From assembly GCA_041940025.1 (NCBI GenBank), contig JBGTSY010000001.1, positions 458,954 to 522,953 on the forward strand: a stretch of DNA of 64,000 bases, read 5' to 3'. Source of the stretch: UBA5859 sp041940025. Its GTDB lineage: Bacteria; Pseudomonadota; Gammaproteobacteria; UBA5859. Of the stretch, positions 1-8,654 are shown in pieces (positions within the stretch are counted from its first letter, which is position 1; the number at the start of each line of letters is the position of its first letter). Below the pieces are notes generated by a model. That model did not search any database. It worked only from the letters and a program-made list of their open reading frames with translations, and was not told where the DNA came from. The position numbers were made by a program, and so were the translations under genes.

Positions 1-1227
1 GCACTTCAGCAGATCTTTGTAGAGATTGAAATGCCATTGCTAGCAATCTTGTCTCGTATGGAGAGAAACGGAGTGCTTCTGGATGCGGATAAATTACATC
101 AACAAAGCAAAGAGCTTAGCAAGGAACTAGAACAACTTGAACAGCGGGCATTTGACGAGGCAGGTACCACATTTAATTTAAATTCACCTAAACAGATCCA
201 GGAAATTTTATATACTCAGCTAGAACTTCCTGTATTGGCAAAAACGCCCAAGGGACAGCCCTCCACTGCTGAGCCGGTGTTACAAGAATTGGCGCAAGAC
301 TACCTGTTACCTGAACTTATTTTGCACTATCGAAGTTTAAGTAAACTAAAGTCTACCTATACAGACAAATTGCCGGAACTCATCGTGCGAGAGACGGGAA
401 GGGTTCATACTTCATATCATCAAGCCGTTGCCAGCACCGGTAGACTATCTTCATCTGATCCAAATTTACAAAACATTCCCATACGCACAGAGGCGGGTAG
501 AAGAATCAGACAGGCATTTATTGCTGCTGAGGGTTATCAATTTGTAGCTGCAGATTATTCTCAAATCGAACTACGCATCATGGCGCATCTATCTAAAGAT
601 CCCATGCTGTTAGAGGCATTTTCATTGAACTTGGATATTCACCGTGCGACCGCAGCAGAAGTGTTTGCGACCGATCTGCACGATGTGAGTGGGGAGCAGA
701 GACGTCGGGCAAAAGCGATAAACTTTGGCTTGATCTATGGCATGTCTGCATTCGGTTTGGCGAAACAGATCAAAGTCTCCAGAGCGGAAGCGCAGAAATA
801 TATTGATGTTTATTTTGAGCGTTATCCCGGCGTACACAGATACATGGAGGAGACGGTCACGCGCGCCAAAGAAGAAGGCTTTGTAGAAACGATATTCGGA
901 CGCCGACTTTATCTTCCGGAAATAAATTCGCGGAACGCCCAACGCCGTCAATATGCAGAGCGCACGGCAATCAACGCGCCGATGCAGGGTAGTGCAGCAG
1001 ATATAATCAAGAAAGCGATGATTACATCGGATGAAATAATAAAAAAAGATAAATACGATGCTAAGATGATTCTTCAAGTTCATGATGAGTTGGTATTTGA
1101 GGTAAAAAATAGTCATCAAGAGCAGCTGAAAAAAAATATTAAAGATTGTATGGAGCACGCCGTTCAATTGGATGTACCACTCGTTGTCAATATTGGGATA
1201 GGCAGCAACTGGGATGAAGCACATTGA
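1..1227 (+). CDS. polA: DNA polymerase I, C-terminal part (5' end outside window)
   Basis: Carries out 5'-3' DNA synthesis in Okazaki fragment processing and excision repair. The frame is open from base 1, so the gene starts before the window; 408 residues are visible, all from the polymerase domain. Counted from base 1, family A motif A (DYSQIELR) is at about residue 190, motif B (RRRAKAINFGLIYG) at about 240 and motif C (QVHDELVFEV) at about 365. Catalytic aspartates are present in motifs A and C. The 5' nuclease and proofreading regions are not visible, so their state is unknown. It converges on engB across a spacer that holds a probable small RNA, the same order as in enteric bacteria and Pseudomonas. 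Confidence 0.97.
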   Translation, partial: ALQQIFVEIEMPLLAILSRMERNGVLLDADKLHQQSKELSKELEQLEQRAFDEAGTTFNLNSPKQIQEILYTQLELPVLAKTPKGQPSTAEPVLQELAQDYLLPELILHYRSLSKLKSTYTDKLPELIVRETGRVHTSYHQAVASTGRLSSSDPNLQNIPIRTEAGRRIRQAFIAAEGYQFVAADYSQIELRIMAHLSKDPMLLEAFSLNLDIHRATAAEVFATDLHDVSGEQRRRAKAINFGLIYGMSAFGLAKQIKVSRAEAQKYIDVYFERYPGVHRYMEETVTRAKEEGFVETIFGRRLYLPEINSRNAQRRQYAERTAINAPMQGSAADIIKKAMITSDEIIKKDKYDAKMILQVHDELVFEVKNSHQEQLKKNIKDCMEHAVQLDVPLVVNIGIGSNWDEAH

Positions 1228-1262
1228 CTCTCTTTCGATTGGACGGATGTAAGATTTAATTC

Positions 1263-1291
1263 TTGAGCTTCATTTTTTGCTGTGATATAGG
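1263..1291 (+). promoter_or_regulatory. possible sigma70-type promoter of the polA-engB small RNA
   Basis: A TTGAGC element (1263-1268) is followed after 17 bases by TATAGG (1286-1291). This would start transcription near 1298, giving a transcript of about 132 bases ending in the strong terminator at 1390-1429. The elements are only moderate matches. TTGACT at 1224-1229 is an alternative -35 but has no well-spaced -10. Confidence 0.35.
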
Positions 1292-1297
1292 TATGTT

Positions 1298-1429
1298 TTT
1301 GAATCACGCATTGCGATGCAATGTAAGCTACCAAGTGAGATCGACGTTGGTAGGTAACGATCCCCGGCGACCCCAGGCCGGGTAAATTCACCCCGGTTCC
1401 TCCCCCCTTATAAACCGGGGTATTTTTTT
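1298..1429 (+). ncRNA. putative small regulatory RNA in the polA-engB spacer (Spot 42 / ErsA position)
   Basis: No protein fits in this spacer, but it has an ordered series of hairpins. CTACCAA (1328-1334) pairs with TTGGTAG (1347-1353), CCCGGC (1363-1368) with GCCGGG (1377-1382), and a 9-bp terminator stem (1390-1398 with 1413-1421) is followed by seven T. The terminator loop reads CCTCCCCCC, complementary to a Shine-Dalgarno sequence, which suggests pairing with mRNA leaders. The place between polA and engB/yihA is where E. coli encodes Spot 42 and Pseudomonas encodes ErsA. Function and 5' end are inferred; the exact start could be some bases off. Confidence 0.6.
1390..1429 (+). terminator. 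rho-independent terminator of the small RNA
   Basis: The stem ACCCCGGTT (1390-1398) pairs perfectly with AACCGGGGT (1413-1421). The loop is pyrimidine-rich and the T-tract runs 1423-1429. It lies too far past polA to serve only as that gene's terminator, which supports a separate transcript. Confidence 0.8.
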
Positions 1430-1450
1430 GCCTGAAGAAAAGGATGACTT

Positions 1451-2056
1451 TCAATCGATACCAAGCTTAATCGCAATTATCGATCTGGCTTCATTGACTC
1501 CTAATTTCTTTGTGGCGGAAAAGAGGATCACCTGAATATCTAGATCGTAGTCAGCGCAGTGGTTGCGCACTAGCTTTAACTGCTTTTGCCGCTCACTTTG
1601 ATTTAACTTATCAGTCTTGGTGAGCAAAATCAGTGCAGGTAAATTTGAGGATTGGCACCATGCCAACATTTGTCGATCATAGTCTGTTAATGGGTGGCGG
1701 ACATCCATTACCAGGACCAATGCTTTTAAACTAAGCCGTTGCTGTAAATATTGAGACAAGGTGTGTTGCCAACGGCGTTTCACCGCGTGAGGAACTTTGG
1801 CGAAGCCATAACCGGGCAGATCCACTAGCCGACGTGCCGAATCCAACTGAAAGAAATTGATCTGCTGCGTTCGTCCTGGTGATTTACTCGTACGTGCGAG
1901 GTTTCGTCTAAGCGTCAACGCATTGATTGCACTGGATTTACCAGAATTTGAGCGGCCCGCAAAAGCCACTTCTGTACCCTCGTCTGGGGGTAGTTGGGAG
2001 AGATCGGCTGCGCCGCCAATGAATTGCGTGTGCTGGAATAAAGATTGTACGTCCAT
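1451..2056 (-). CDS. engB: ribosome biogenesis GTP-binding protein EngB/YihA
   Basis: Small TRAFAC-class GTPase needed for assembly of the large ribosomal subunit. The 201-residue protein has the P-loop GRSNSGKSS at about residue 35, a G2 threonine in the SPGRTQQINFF segment, G3 DLPGYG at about 80 and G4 TKTD near 147. Length matches the family. I chose the ATG at 2056; an in-frame TTG lies directly upstream. It faces polA tail to tail and is divergent from the cytochrome genes. Confidence 0.95.
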   Translation of the reverse strand: MDVQSLFQHTQFIGGAADLSQLPPDEGTEVAFAGRSNSGKSSAINALTLRRNLARTSKSPGRTQQINFFQLDSARRLVDLPGYGFAKVPHAVKRRWQHTLSQYLQQRLSLKALVLVMDVRHPLTDYDRQMLAWCQSSNLPALILLTKTDKLNQSERQKQLKLVRNHCADYDLDIQVILFSATKKLGVNEARSIIAIKLGID

Positions 2057-2210
2057 CAAAAGTTAGAGATCCCTATATTATTTCTCATGATCGTGTAGAA
2101 TGGCGCCGCATTCCAAGTTCCCCTAGAGAATGTGAGCCTTAATAATGAAAGTCATTATTTTGAGCCGGATAATTGTATCTTAGGTATAGAATATTTATGG
2201 AGATGATGTC

Positions 2211-2537
2211 ATGAAGAACCTTGTTGCTGTAGTCGGGTTTTGTCTATTGTCTGTAGCGTCCTTTGTGCAAGCAGAAGAAGATGGTAAAAAAATTTATGAG
2301 AGTGCCTGTTTTGCATGTCATAACGCCGGTATTGCAGGAGCCCCCAAACTAGGGGATGCCGCACAGTGGGGACCACGTTTAGAAAAAGGTGTGGCTACCA
2401 TCAAACAGAACGCGATTAAAGGATTTTCTGGCAAGACGGGGTTTATGCCGGCGAAAGGTGGTCGTGCAGATCTTTCCGATGCCGCCGTCGAGGCAGCTGT
2501 GGATTATATGTTGTCTCAAACAAAAACTGCTGAATAA
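2211..2537 (+). CDS. cytochrome c5 family monoheme protein
   Basis: Periplasmic electron carrier of 108 residues. A signal peptide (MKNLVAVVGFCLLSVASFVQA) is followed by one heme-binding CFACH motif at about residue 33 and a likely methionine axial ligand in the GFMPAKGGRADLS segment near 85. A Shine-Dalgarno GGAG precedes the ATG. It lies 23 bases upstream of the diheme cytochrome c4 gene and is probably co-transcribed with it. Pseudomonas has a c5-like gene in the same place. The oxidase it serves is not shown here. Confidence 0.9.
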   Translation: MKNLVAVVGFCLLSVASFVQAEEDGKKIYESACFACHNAGIAGAPKLGDAAQWGPRLEKGVATIKQNAIKGFSGKTGFMPAKGGRADLSDAAVEAAVDYMLSQTKTAE

Positions 2538-2560
2538 TCTAAGGCTAAGAGGAGTTTACC

Positions 2561-3187
2561 ATGAATTTGCGTTGCCTTCTTGGTATGGCTTTAGCGCTAT
2601 CATCACAGGTGCTAACGGCTGCTTCTGACAAGCATGAAATACTTGCAGATGCAAAAGCTGGTGAGAAAGCTGCTGTTGTTTGCGGAAGTTGTCATGGCGT
2701 CAAGGGCGAAAGCTCAAATGCGCTTTTTCCCAGTATTGCCGGTCAAAACGAAAAATATATCATAAAACAGCTTAAAGACTTTCAGTCTTCAAAACGCCAA
2801 GATCCAGTGATGAATGCACAGGTGGCGAATCTCTCTGAAGAGGACATCGTCAATATTGCCGCATTTTATGCGCAACAGGATATGCCCATGGGAGAGGCGG
2901 ATCCCTCAGTAGTGGCACTGGGGGAGGCTATTTATCGGGGTGGAAATTTGACTAAACAGATTACTGCCTGCGGCGCCTGTCACGGACCATCAGGAGCGGG
3001 CAATTTACCCGCCGGATTTCCGCAATTGTCCGGACAACAGGTGGCCTATACTGTCAAACAACTCGAAGCTTTCCGTAGAGGAGATCGCGCTAACGATGCA
3101 AATGGTATGATGCGTTCCATAGCCGCACGCATGAGTGACGCCGAAATCAAGGCGGTGGCGGAATATATACGTGGCTTGAGGCCCTAG
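2561..3187 (+). CDS. cc4: diheme cytochrome c4
   Basis: Periplasmic diheme electron carrier of 208 residues feeding terminal oxidases. After a signal peptide ending near ANS/AAS at about residue 20 there are two homologous heme domains, with CGSCHG at about residue 41 and CGACHG at about 138. Each has a methionine ligand region (DPVMNAQ and GMMRSIA). GAGGAG sits 7 bases before the ATG. The gene is followed by a strong terminator and then dsbA. Confidence 0.94.
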   Translation: MNLRCLLGMALALSSQVLTAASDKHEILADAKAGEKAAVVCGSCHGVKGESSNALFPSIAGQNEKYIIKQLKDFQSSKRQDPVMNAQVANLSEEDIVNIAAFYAQQDMPMGEADPSVVALGEAIYRGGNLTKQITACGACHGPSGAGNLPAGFPQLSGQQVAYTVKQLEAFRRGDRANDANGMMRSIAARMSDAEIKAVAEYIRGLRP

Positions 3188-3211
3188 TACGGATCAGGAG
3201 CCATCCAGAGA

Positions 3212-3241
3212 AAAAGGGAGCTTATGCTCCCTTTTCTTTTT
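3212..3241 (+). terminator. rho-independent terminator after cytochrome c4
   Basis: The stem AAAAGGGAGC / GCTCCCTTTT has a 4-base loop and runs into a T-rich tail. It ends the cytochrome c5-c4 unit and separates it from dsbA, whose own ribosome binding site follows about 60 bases later. Confidence 0.85.
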
Positions 3242-3312
3242 GTCGAATAAGAATGTAGGCAGTGAAATCTCTGATAAAATAAAAGCGAGTCGTTCTACAA
3301 AGGAGTGATAGG

Positions 3313-3966
3313 GTGAAGATGCAAAAGATGCAGTGGTATAAGGGTTTTCTGATCTGTTTGTTCTGTTGGCTAAACACGTGGACACTAAATGCTGCCGAAC
3401 AAATTGTTGAGGGTAAACACTATTTCCTCATCGAACCTGTTCAGGAAACAGCCGATGCGGAGAAAATAGAAGTGCGGGAATATTTTTGGTATGGCTGTCC
3501 ACACTGCTACCAATTTGAGCCTTTATTAGACAGATGGAAAGAAAACAAACCAGCCGATGTGCTCTTCAGACGAGAGCCTGCTGCTTTGGGAAAACATTGG
3601 GTGAATCACGCGAAAGCCTATTATGCCGCAGATCAACTTGGTGTCTTAGAGCAAGTGCATGGTGCACTTTTTGAGGCCATGCATATGAAAAAAGAGCGTC
3701 TCAGTAGTGAAAAAGAGTTGGCGCAGTTTTTTGCCAAGTTTGGTGTGGAAAAAGAAGCATTTGAAAAAGCATTTTCTTCTTTTTCTGTTGATCAAAAACT
3801 TCGAAAATCTCGTGCAGAGATGTTGGCCACCGGTGCAACGGGCGTGCCTGTGATTATCGTGAATGGAAAATATCGGACTGATGGACCAGCGGCAGGAAGT
3901 CATGAGCGTCTTTTAGAAGTAGTAGATTTTTTAATTCGGCAGGAGCGGGTAGCAGATTCGCAATAG
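3313..3966 (+). CDS. dsbA: thiol:disulfide interchange protein DsbA
   Basis: Periplasmic oxidase that introduces disulfides into exported proteins. The 217-residue thioredoxin-fold protein has a signal peptide (residues 1-27), the active site CPHC at about residue 61 within YGCPHCYQFEP, and the cis-proline loop TGVPVIIV near 178. The start is GTG at 3313, with AAAGGAG 8 bases upstream; in-frame ATG codons at 3319 and 3328 are less well placed. It has the same neighbours (cytochrome c4 upstream, EEP hydrolase downstream) as in Pseudomonas. Confidence 0.95.
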   Translation: MKMQKMQWYKGFLICLFCWLNTWTLNAAEQIVEGKHYFLIEPVQETADAEKIEVREYFWYGCPHCYQFEPLLDRWKENKPADVLFRREPAALGKHWVNHAKAYYAADQLGVLEQVHGALFEAMHMKKERLSSEKELAQFFAKFGVEKEAFEKAFSSFSVDQKLRKSRAEMLATGATGVPVIIVNGKYRTDGPAAGSHERLLEVVDFLIRQERVADSQ

Positions 3967-3994
3967 AGCAGGATCTGAAGTTGGAGTTGCTGCT

Positions 3995-4831
3995 ATGTCA
4001 GTTAGAAACGAGGTTCTGGTGCATCACGGCGCGCATCGTGAACTAAAACACACTATGTCAGGACAGTCACGGCTTCGATTGGTTAGTTATAACATTCAAG
4101 TCGGGATAGAAACCAATCGTTATCGAGATTATGTGAGTGGCGGCTGGCGTCATTTTTTACCTTGCCCTAGAAGACAACGGAACCTGGAGCACATTGCCAA
4201 TTTAATTCGGGATTATGACATTGTTGCCTTGCAGGAGGTGGATGCCGGAAGTTTGCGAGGTGATTATATCAATCAAGTTGAATACCTGGCTATGCGAGGT
4301 AATTTCCCTCACTGGTACTTGCAGATTAATCGCAATATAGGTCGATTTGCACAACACGCTCTTGGCCTGCTTAGTCGGGTGCCCCCACAGGAGATCACAG
4401 AGCATAAATTACCAGGCGTTGTACCGGGAAGAGGGGCAATGGTTGCTCGATTTGGTAGCAACACGCGACCCCTAGTTGTGGTGATTCTGCATCTAGCGTT
4501 AGGGCGCAGAACAAGAAACTTACAGTTAGAATATGTACGGGAACTAACACAAGATGACAAACATGTCATTTTGATGGGTGATTTTAATTGTGAGGCAGCA
4601 GAGCTGATGCATGAATCGCCCTTGATGGATTCTCCATTCATCATTGCCGATGAAGGACTGCATACTTTTCCCAGTTGGGCACCGCAAAAAAAATTAGATC
4701 ACATTTTATTGACCCATCAGTTTCCCATTCAGAATGCATTTGTTTTGGAAAATGCCACTTCAGATCACCTACCTCTTGCGGTAGAAGTGGAATTACCCCA
4801 CGACTTAAGAAAATCTCTCCACAAACGTTAG
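3995..4831 (+). CDS. endonuclease/exonuclease/phosphatase (EEP) family protein
   Basis: Metal-dependent hydrolase of the DNase I / AP endonuclease / sphingomyelinase fold, 278 residues, with no signal peptide. Family motifs appear in order: SYNIQVG (about 29), LQEVDAG (about 76), HLALG (about 166), MGDFNCE (about 190), LDHILLT (about 233) and the terminal SDHLPLAVEV (about 255), so the catalytic Asn, Glu, Asp and His positions are kept. GGAG lies about 9 bases before the ATG. It follows dsbA by 28 bases and may share its transcript. The substrate is unknown; nucleic acid or phospholipid are both possible. Confidence 0.85.
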   Translation: MSVRNEVLVHHGAHRELKHTMSGQSRLRLVSYNIQVGIETNRYRDYVSGGWRHFLPCPRRQRNLEHIANLIRDYDIVALQEVDAGSLRGDYINQVEYLAMRGNFPHWYLQINRNIGRFAQHALGLLSRVPPQEITEHKLPGVVPGRGAMVARFGSNTRPLVVVILHLALGRRTRNLQLEYVRELTQDDKHVILMGDFNCEAAELMHESPLMDSPFIIADEGLHTFPSWAPQKKLDHILLTHQFPIQNAFVLENATSDHLPLAVEVELPHDLRKSLHKR

Positions 4832-5038
4832 TGTTGTCCTATGTATCTGCATGGTGCGAGGCTACCGTTTGTCGGCACTAGGCTATAGTTCTTCTTGCGA
4901 CATACCGATAGGGTAAGTAATAAATTAAAAAAACAGTTAATTGACTCTGCAATCATTTTAGATAGTTGAGTCGCAGCTAAACTGAAAATCCTTAGTTATT
5001 CATATTAGATGGATCCATAGCGATTCAGAGGGTTTTCT

Positions 5039-7660
5039 ATGCGACGAATACTTTCCAATACACTATTTCTAATTTTCTCGTCGACATTCATTTTCGGCTG
5101 TCAAACCTCGCAAACTGGATTGGAAAATTTGCAACAGGCGTCAGACGGTGCGTCTCAACAACAAACCTCCTTGGTGAAACCGAGAGGCTATGTTCTCCCC
5201 ACCAGCTTTTCAATAGCGCCTCATACCCAGGATTCCACTCTCTCCACTGTAGGGGATTTAATTGGCTCAATATTAAGTGATGGCGATGGCATGCCCGCAG
5301 ATTCGGACAATTTTCACGTGGTAAAACGCTCGTACGTATATGAGCCCTTACTAGAACAGTTTGGTTTAGTTGACAACATTCTTTTTGGTCTGGCGCAAAC
5401 TCACTATGATGAAAGAGAGAATGTCAATGTTGGTCCATACTCAGCTAGAGTATACATTCGTGACGGATCCAGTTTAGTTCCGGCTACTACTTATCAGGAC
5501 TGGGTGATTGAATCTGAAGTAGAAACGAAAGAGGGCGAAACAGACATTCATACGGTTCGTGCCTGGATTGATAGTTATACAGATTCGGGCCTTCAGTCAA
5601 TGCACGTAGAGTTGACAATATACAGCCCAGCTTATGTCGATGGCGAAGGGGCAGTGAGTGATTTTGGACAATGGGATTTACGGGTAAATTTTCCTGCGCA
5701 GCCCAATGATTTCATGGTGACAAAGGTTCGATATCTGAATAGCGAAGCACTAATACATATTAATAGCCGTAAAACTCATTGGCTGGATTCGGCGAACACC
5801 AATGTCGCATTGGTTTATCAAGGCGAACTGCACCGAGGTCGTGATAGAGGTTTTGGTAAATTTCGTTTCAGTGATCTAGATTTTTGTCACCAACAATTGG
5901 CGGCGGAGGCAGCACCCTGTTCTTCAGAGGTGCCTGTGCGTGAGGTATCTTACGCCTATAACAAAGAAGGAATGAGTGTACAGCGGGCAGGAGATGTTGC
6001 GGTCTATCGTGATCGGAAACAGTCAGTACAGATCCCAATAGAGTATGGGTTATACAATAGCGTCACCGGAGAGGATATCAAGAATAGTTTTCAGTTTGAA
6101 TTTCCAATCTCTTATACGGACCCCTTGGGACAAGAGCAGTGGGCACGTTACCTCACGGAAAATGGCCGGCACCATTTAGCTGGTTTGACCGCAGGACAAC
6201 CTCCAGTCGATTCAACTGTTATTCGGCGACAGATTGCCAATCGTGCAATTGAACGTCCTTATCAAGTCGCGCATCATACTGAAGGTGTGTTATATCAAGT
6301 GGTTTCATCCAATGAAGGTGTCAGCAATGAGCTTGAGCATTGGAATTGGGAAGTTGAATATGACCGTCATTGGATCTTGAAATATGATGCCCATGACTCA
6401 GTTTGGCGCCGCTGTTTATCGCTATGGCACGAATTGACAGGGTGTGGTGAAGGCGATGCGGATTGGATAGAGTTTGCTGACATGGAGTCATTGACTCACA
6501 TCGAGCAACAGCGACTGCTGAATTATGACATGATCTCCAAAACAAATAATATTCAGTTGGTTTACTTAGAGGATGCTCGTGCCCATTCTGGCGACGGGTT
6601 TTACGAAGCTGGCTATCATGTAGAAACAGGTCAACTAGAGTCGGTTGGTGCGCGTTGGAGCCCTAGTGATGGTGAAGTGATTGAGTTGAATATGCAGGCA
6701 TCGCTATTACTGAAGAAAGAAACAGACACGAACCAATGGTACCGATTCCGCGTCACTGATTCATTACTCTCAAGTCAATTACCGATCTCCTCGGGTGATA
6801 CAGATCTTCATGATTGGCAACCTGGAGTCTATCACCTACGCCAACCTGGTAGAAAATTAATGCTCAAAGTAGAGGAAGATGGCTCAAAAAGAGTGGTTCA
6901 CGAACACTGGCACGCATTACACCCCAATACCGTATCCGAGAAGGAGATTTCCGACCAGATCCTATTTCGTGGTGGGGAAGACAGTAGCCAGTTGTACAGG
7001 TTTCAAAATAACGACAGTCAAACACACTTCATGTCCTTAGTCTACGCCAGCGGTGCACAAGAAGGAGAATTGGTGCGCCATAGCGTTTGGGATCTTTGGC
7101 AAGTCGATAATACTGGTGCGTTGGTGGATTCTGAAGGTAACATACTTACCACCGAGCAACTTGCAGCGGACGAGGCAAATGATCTTGTAAACCAATATCG
7201 ATGGGTTTATCGAGAGGATGGATCTAGTCACCAGACCTTTTTCAAGGATGCCATCGGAGATTGGGTTCAGTTAGCTGCTCCAAGAAGCTTCGAAGCTGTG
7301 AAAATTTCCAAACAAACCGTCTCGTTAAGATATGATTCGCAATTACAAGGATTAATACATCCTATTCGTGATCTAACAAAGCTAGGGTGGCAACTACATG
7401 CAGAAACCGAAAAACATCTGGTGCAAATTCGAGAAGAGATTGAACTGCAAGATAGGGAGACACAAGTAAAATATTTAGCGAAACCAATTGTTCAATTTAA
7501 TTTGTCTCAGCACCTGGATGAAAATAGTGTGAGTGGCCCCGATCTTACTCAAGCGCATCACATAGAATTTGATGGCTTACCTGAGGCAGAGCAAACTTCT
7601 TTGACCCACATGCCAGCCGTCAGTGGGCCAAAATATATCGGTGGTTTACGCACTCAGTGA
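5039..7660 (+). CDS. large predicted lipoprotein of unknown function
   Basis: Not recognised. The 873-residue protein opens with a lipoprotein signal ending in the lipobox IFGC (Cys 21), so it is probably anchored to a membrane on the periplasmic side. The rest is hydrophilic and rich in Trp, Tyr, His and acidic residues, with many short strand-like segments (for example RVWIRDG-like and YRWVYREDG stretches) and no membrane helix, suggesting a beta-rich secreted fold. A cysteine pair lies near residues 281-297 and another near 463-471. AGAGGG precedes the ATG. It stands alone between dsbA-EEP and the PPTase gene, each across a spacer. It could be a surface or envelope factor, but no enzyme motif was seen. 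Confidence 0.8.
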   Translation: MRRILSNTLFLIFSSTFIFGCQTSQTGLENLQQASDGASQQQTSLVKPRGYVLPTSFSIAPHTQDSTLSTVGDLIGSILSDGDGMPADSDNFHVVKRSYVYEPLLEQFGLVDNILFGLAQTHYDERENVNVGPYSARVYIRDGSSLVPATTYQDWVIESEVETKEGETDIHTVRAWIDSYTDSGLQSMHVELTIYSPAYVDGEGAVSDFGQWDLRVNFPAQPNDFMVTKVRYLNSEALIHINSRKTHWLDSANTNVALVYQGELHRGRDRGFGKFRFSDLDFCHQQLAAEAAPCSSEVPVREVSYAYNKEGMSVQRAGDVAVYRDRKQSVQIPIEYGLYNSVTGEDIKNSFQFEFPISYTDPLGQEQWARYLTENGRHHLAGLTAGQPPVDSTVIRRQIANRAIERPYQVAHHTEGVLYQVVSSNEGVSNELEHWNWEVEYDRHWILKYDAHDSVWRRCLSLWHELTGCGEGDADWIEFADMESLTHIEQQRLLNYDMISKTNNIQLVYLEDARAHSGDGFYEAGYHVETGQLESVGARWSPSDGEVIELNMQASLLLKKETDTNQWYRFRVTDSLLSSQLPISSGDTDLHDWQPGVYHLRQPGRKLMLKVEEDGSKRVVHEHWHALHPNTVSEKEISDQILFRGGEDSSQLYRFQNNDSQTHFMSLVYASGAQEGELVRHSVWDLWQVDNTGALVDSEGNILTTEQLAADEANDLVNQYRWVYREDGSSHQTFFKDAIGDWVQLAAPRSFEAVKISKQTVSLRYDSQLQGLIHPIRDLTKLGWQLHAETEKHLVQIREEIELQDRETQVKYLAKPIVQFNLSQHLDENSVSGPDLTQAHHIEFDGLPEAEQTSLTHMPAVSGPKYIGGLRTQ

Positions 7661-7723
7661 GTGTCCGCAGAATGATCTAAATTGAACTGACGGTTCTGGT
7701 TAGTACAATCGGAGTGACATGGA

Positions 7724-8497
7724 TTGCAAGGTGACGCAGCCAGTAAACAAGTTGAAAAAGGAATTCAAATCTATACAAAATCTACTCATAGTGTCACAGA
7801 TGAGCAGATAGCGTACTGGGTGAAACACTGGTTTTCTCAGCAAGAGAAGAAAAAATATTCGGCTTTTCGAACCGCCGAGGACAAGCGTTTATATGCTGTG
7901 GCTCATGGTTTAACAAGATTCGTCTTGTCTCAACATGCGCCTATTGCACCGCGAGATTGGTGCTTTAATTTTAATGAGTACGGCAAACCAGAAATCGCCA
8001 ATAGTCTACCTGATAGTCTGTTTTTCAATTTATCTCATACTAAAGGGCTTGCTGCATGTGCGTTGAGTTGGCATCAGGTATGTGGTGTTGATGTGGAATT
8101 AACAGCCCACTTGGATGATTTAGAGCAGGTCGCTCAGGAGGTTTACTCTGCTCAGGAATTGAGCCACCTAATGTCATTGAAGGGCCATGAACGTCTGTTT
8201 AGATTTTATTGGTTGTGGACGCATAAAGAAGCATTTATTAAAGCTTGTGGTATCGGAATGTCATTACCCTTGAAAACTTTTACGATGAAGGGCGAAAAAA
8301 ATCATTGTAAAATGGTGTTTCATCCTGGGTTTCCCGGTGATCATGAGCACAGTTTTGATGCCTCCCGATGGGGTTTCTTTTGGCGTGTGCTCCATGATAA
8401 CTATCAACTGACGGTTTCTTCACCTGATCACGATAAGTGTCGAAACAGCGTGATCCATTCATTGGACGCGTTGGATTTTAGTGAGTCATATAACTAA
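7724..8497 (+). CDS. 4'-phosphopantetheinyl transferase, Sfp type
   Basis: Transfers the phosphopantetheine arm of CoA to a serine of carrier proteins (ACP or PCP). Family signatures are CGVDVELTAH at about residue 124 (Mg-binding Asp and Glu) and WLWTHKEAFIKACGIGM at about 165 (WxxKEAxxK), plus the FNEYGKPE and FNLSHTKG segments. The 257-residue length fits the Sfp group, not the short AcpS. The reading frame has a stop at 7715, so TTG at 7724 with GGAG at 7711-7714 is the first possible start. The ATG at 7719 is out of frame. No carrier protein or synthase is visible within the window, so the substrate is unknown. Confidence 0.9.
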   Translation: MQGDAASKQVEKGIQIYTKSTHSVTDEQIAYWVKHWFSQQEKKKYSAFRTAEDKRLYAVAHGLTRFVLSQHAPIAPRDWCFNFNEYGKPEIANSLPDSLFFNLSHTKGLAACALSWHQVCGVDVELTAHLDDLEQVAQEVYSAQELSHLMSLKGHERLFRFYWLWTHKEAFIKACGIGMSLPLKTFTMKGEKNHCKMVFHPGFPGDHEHSFDASRWGFFWRVLHDNYQLTVSSPDHDKCRNSVIHSLDALDFSESYN

Positions 8498-8654
8498 ATT
8501 TCAATTTTTTAGCATATTTTTCGTCATTCATGACTTGTAGTCGGACAAATGGTCTTGTAAATCGATTGCAGTCGGTTCACATTTGTTCTATATAAATAAA
8601 TATATGAGTACAAAATATAAGAACTTAGCAAAATTGGAAAGCGGGAGAATTCAA

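Noticed and set aside
622..1224. 200-codon open frame antisense to polA
   Set aside because: It lies wholly opposite conserved DNA polymerase I motifs and has no coherent protein features.
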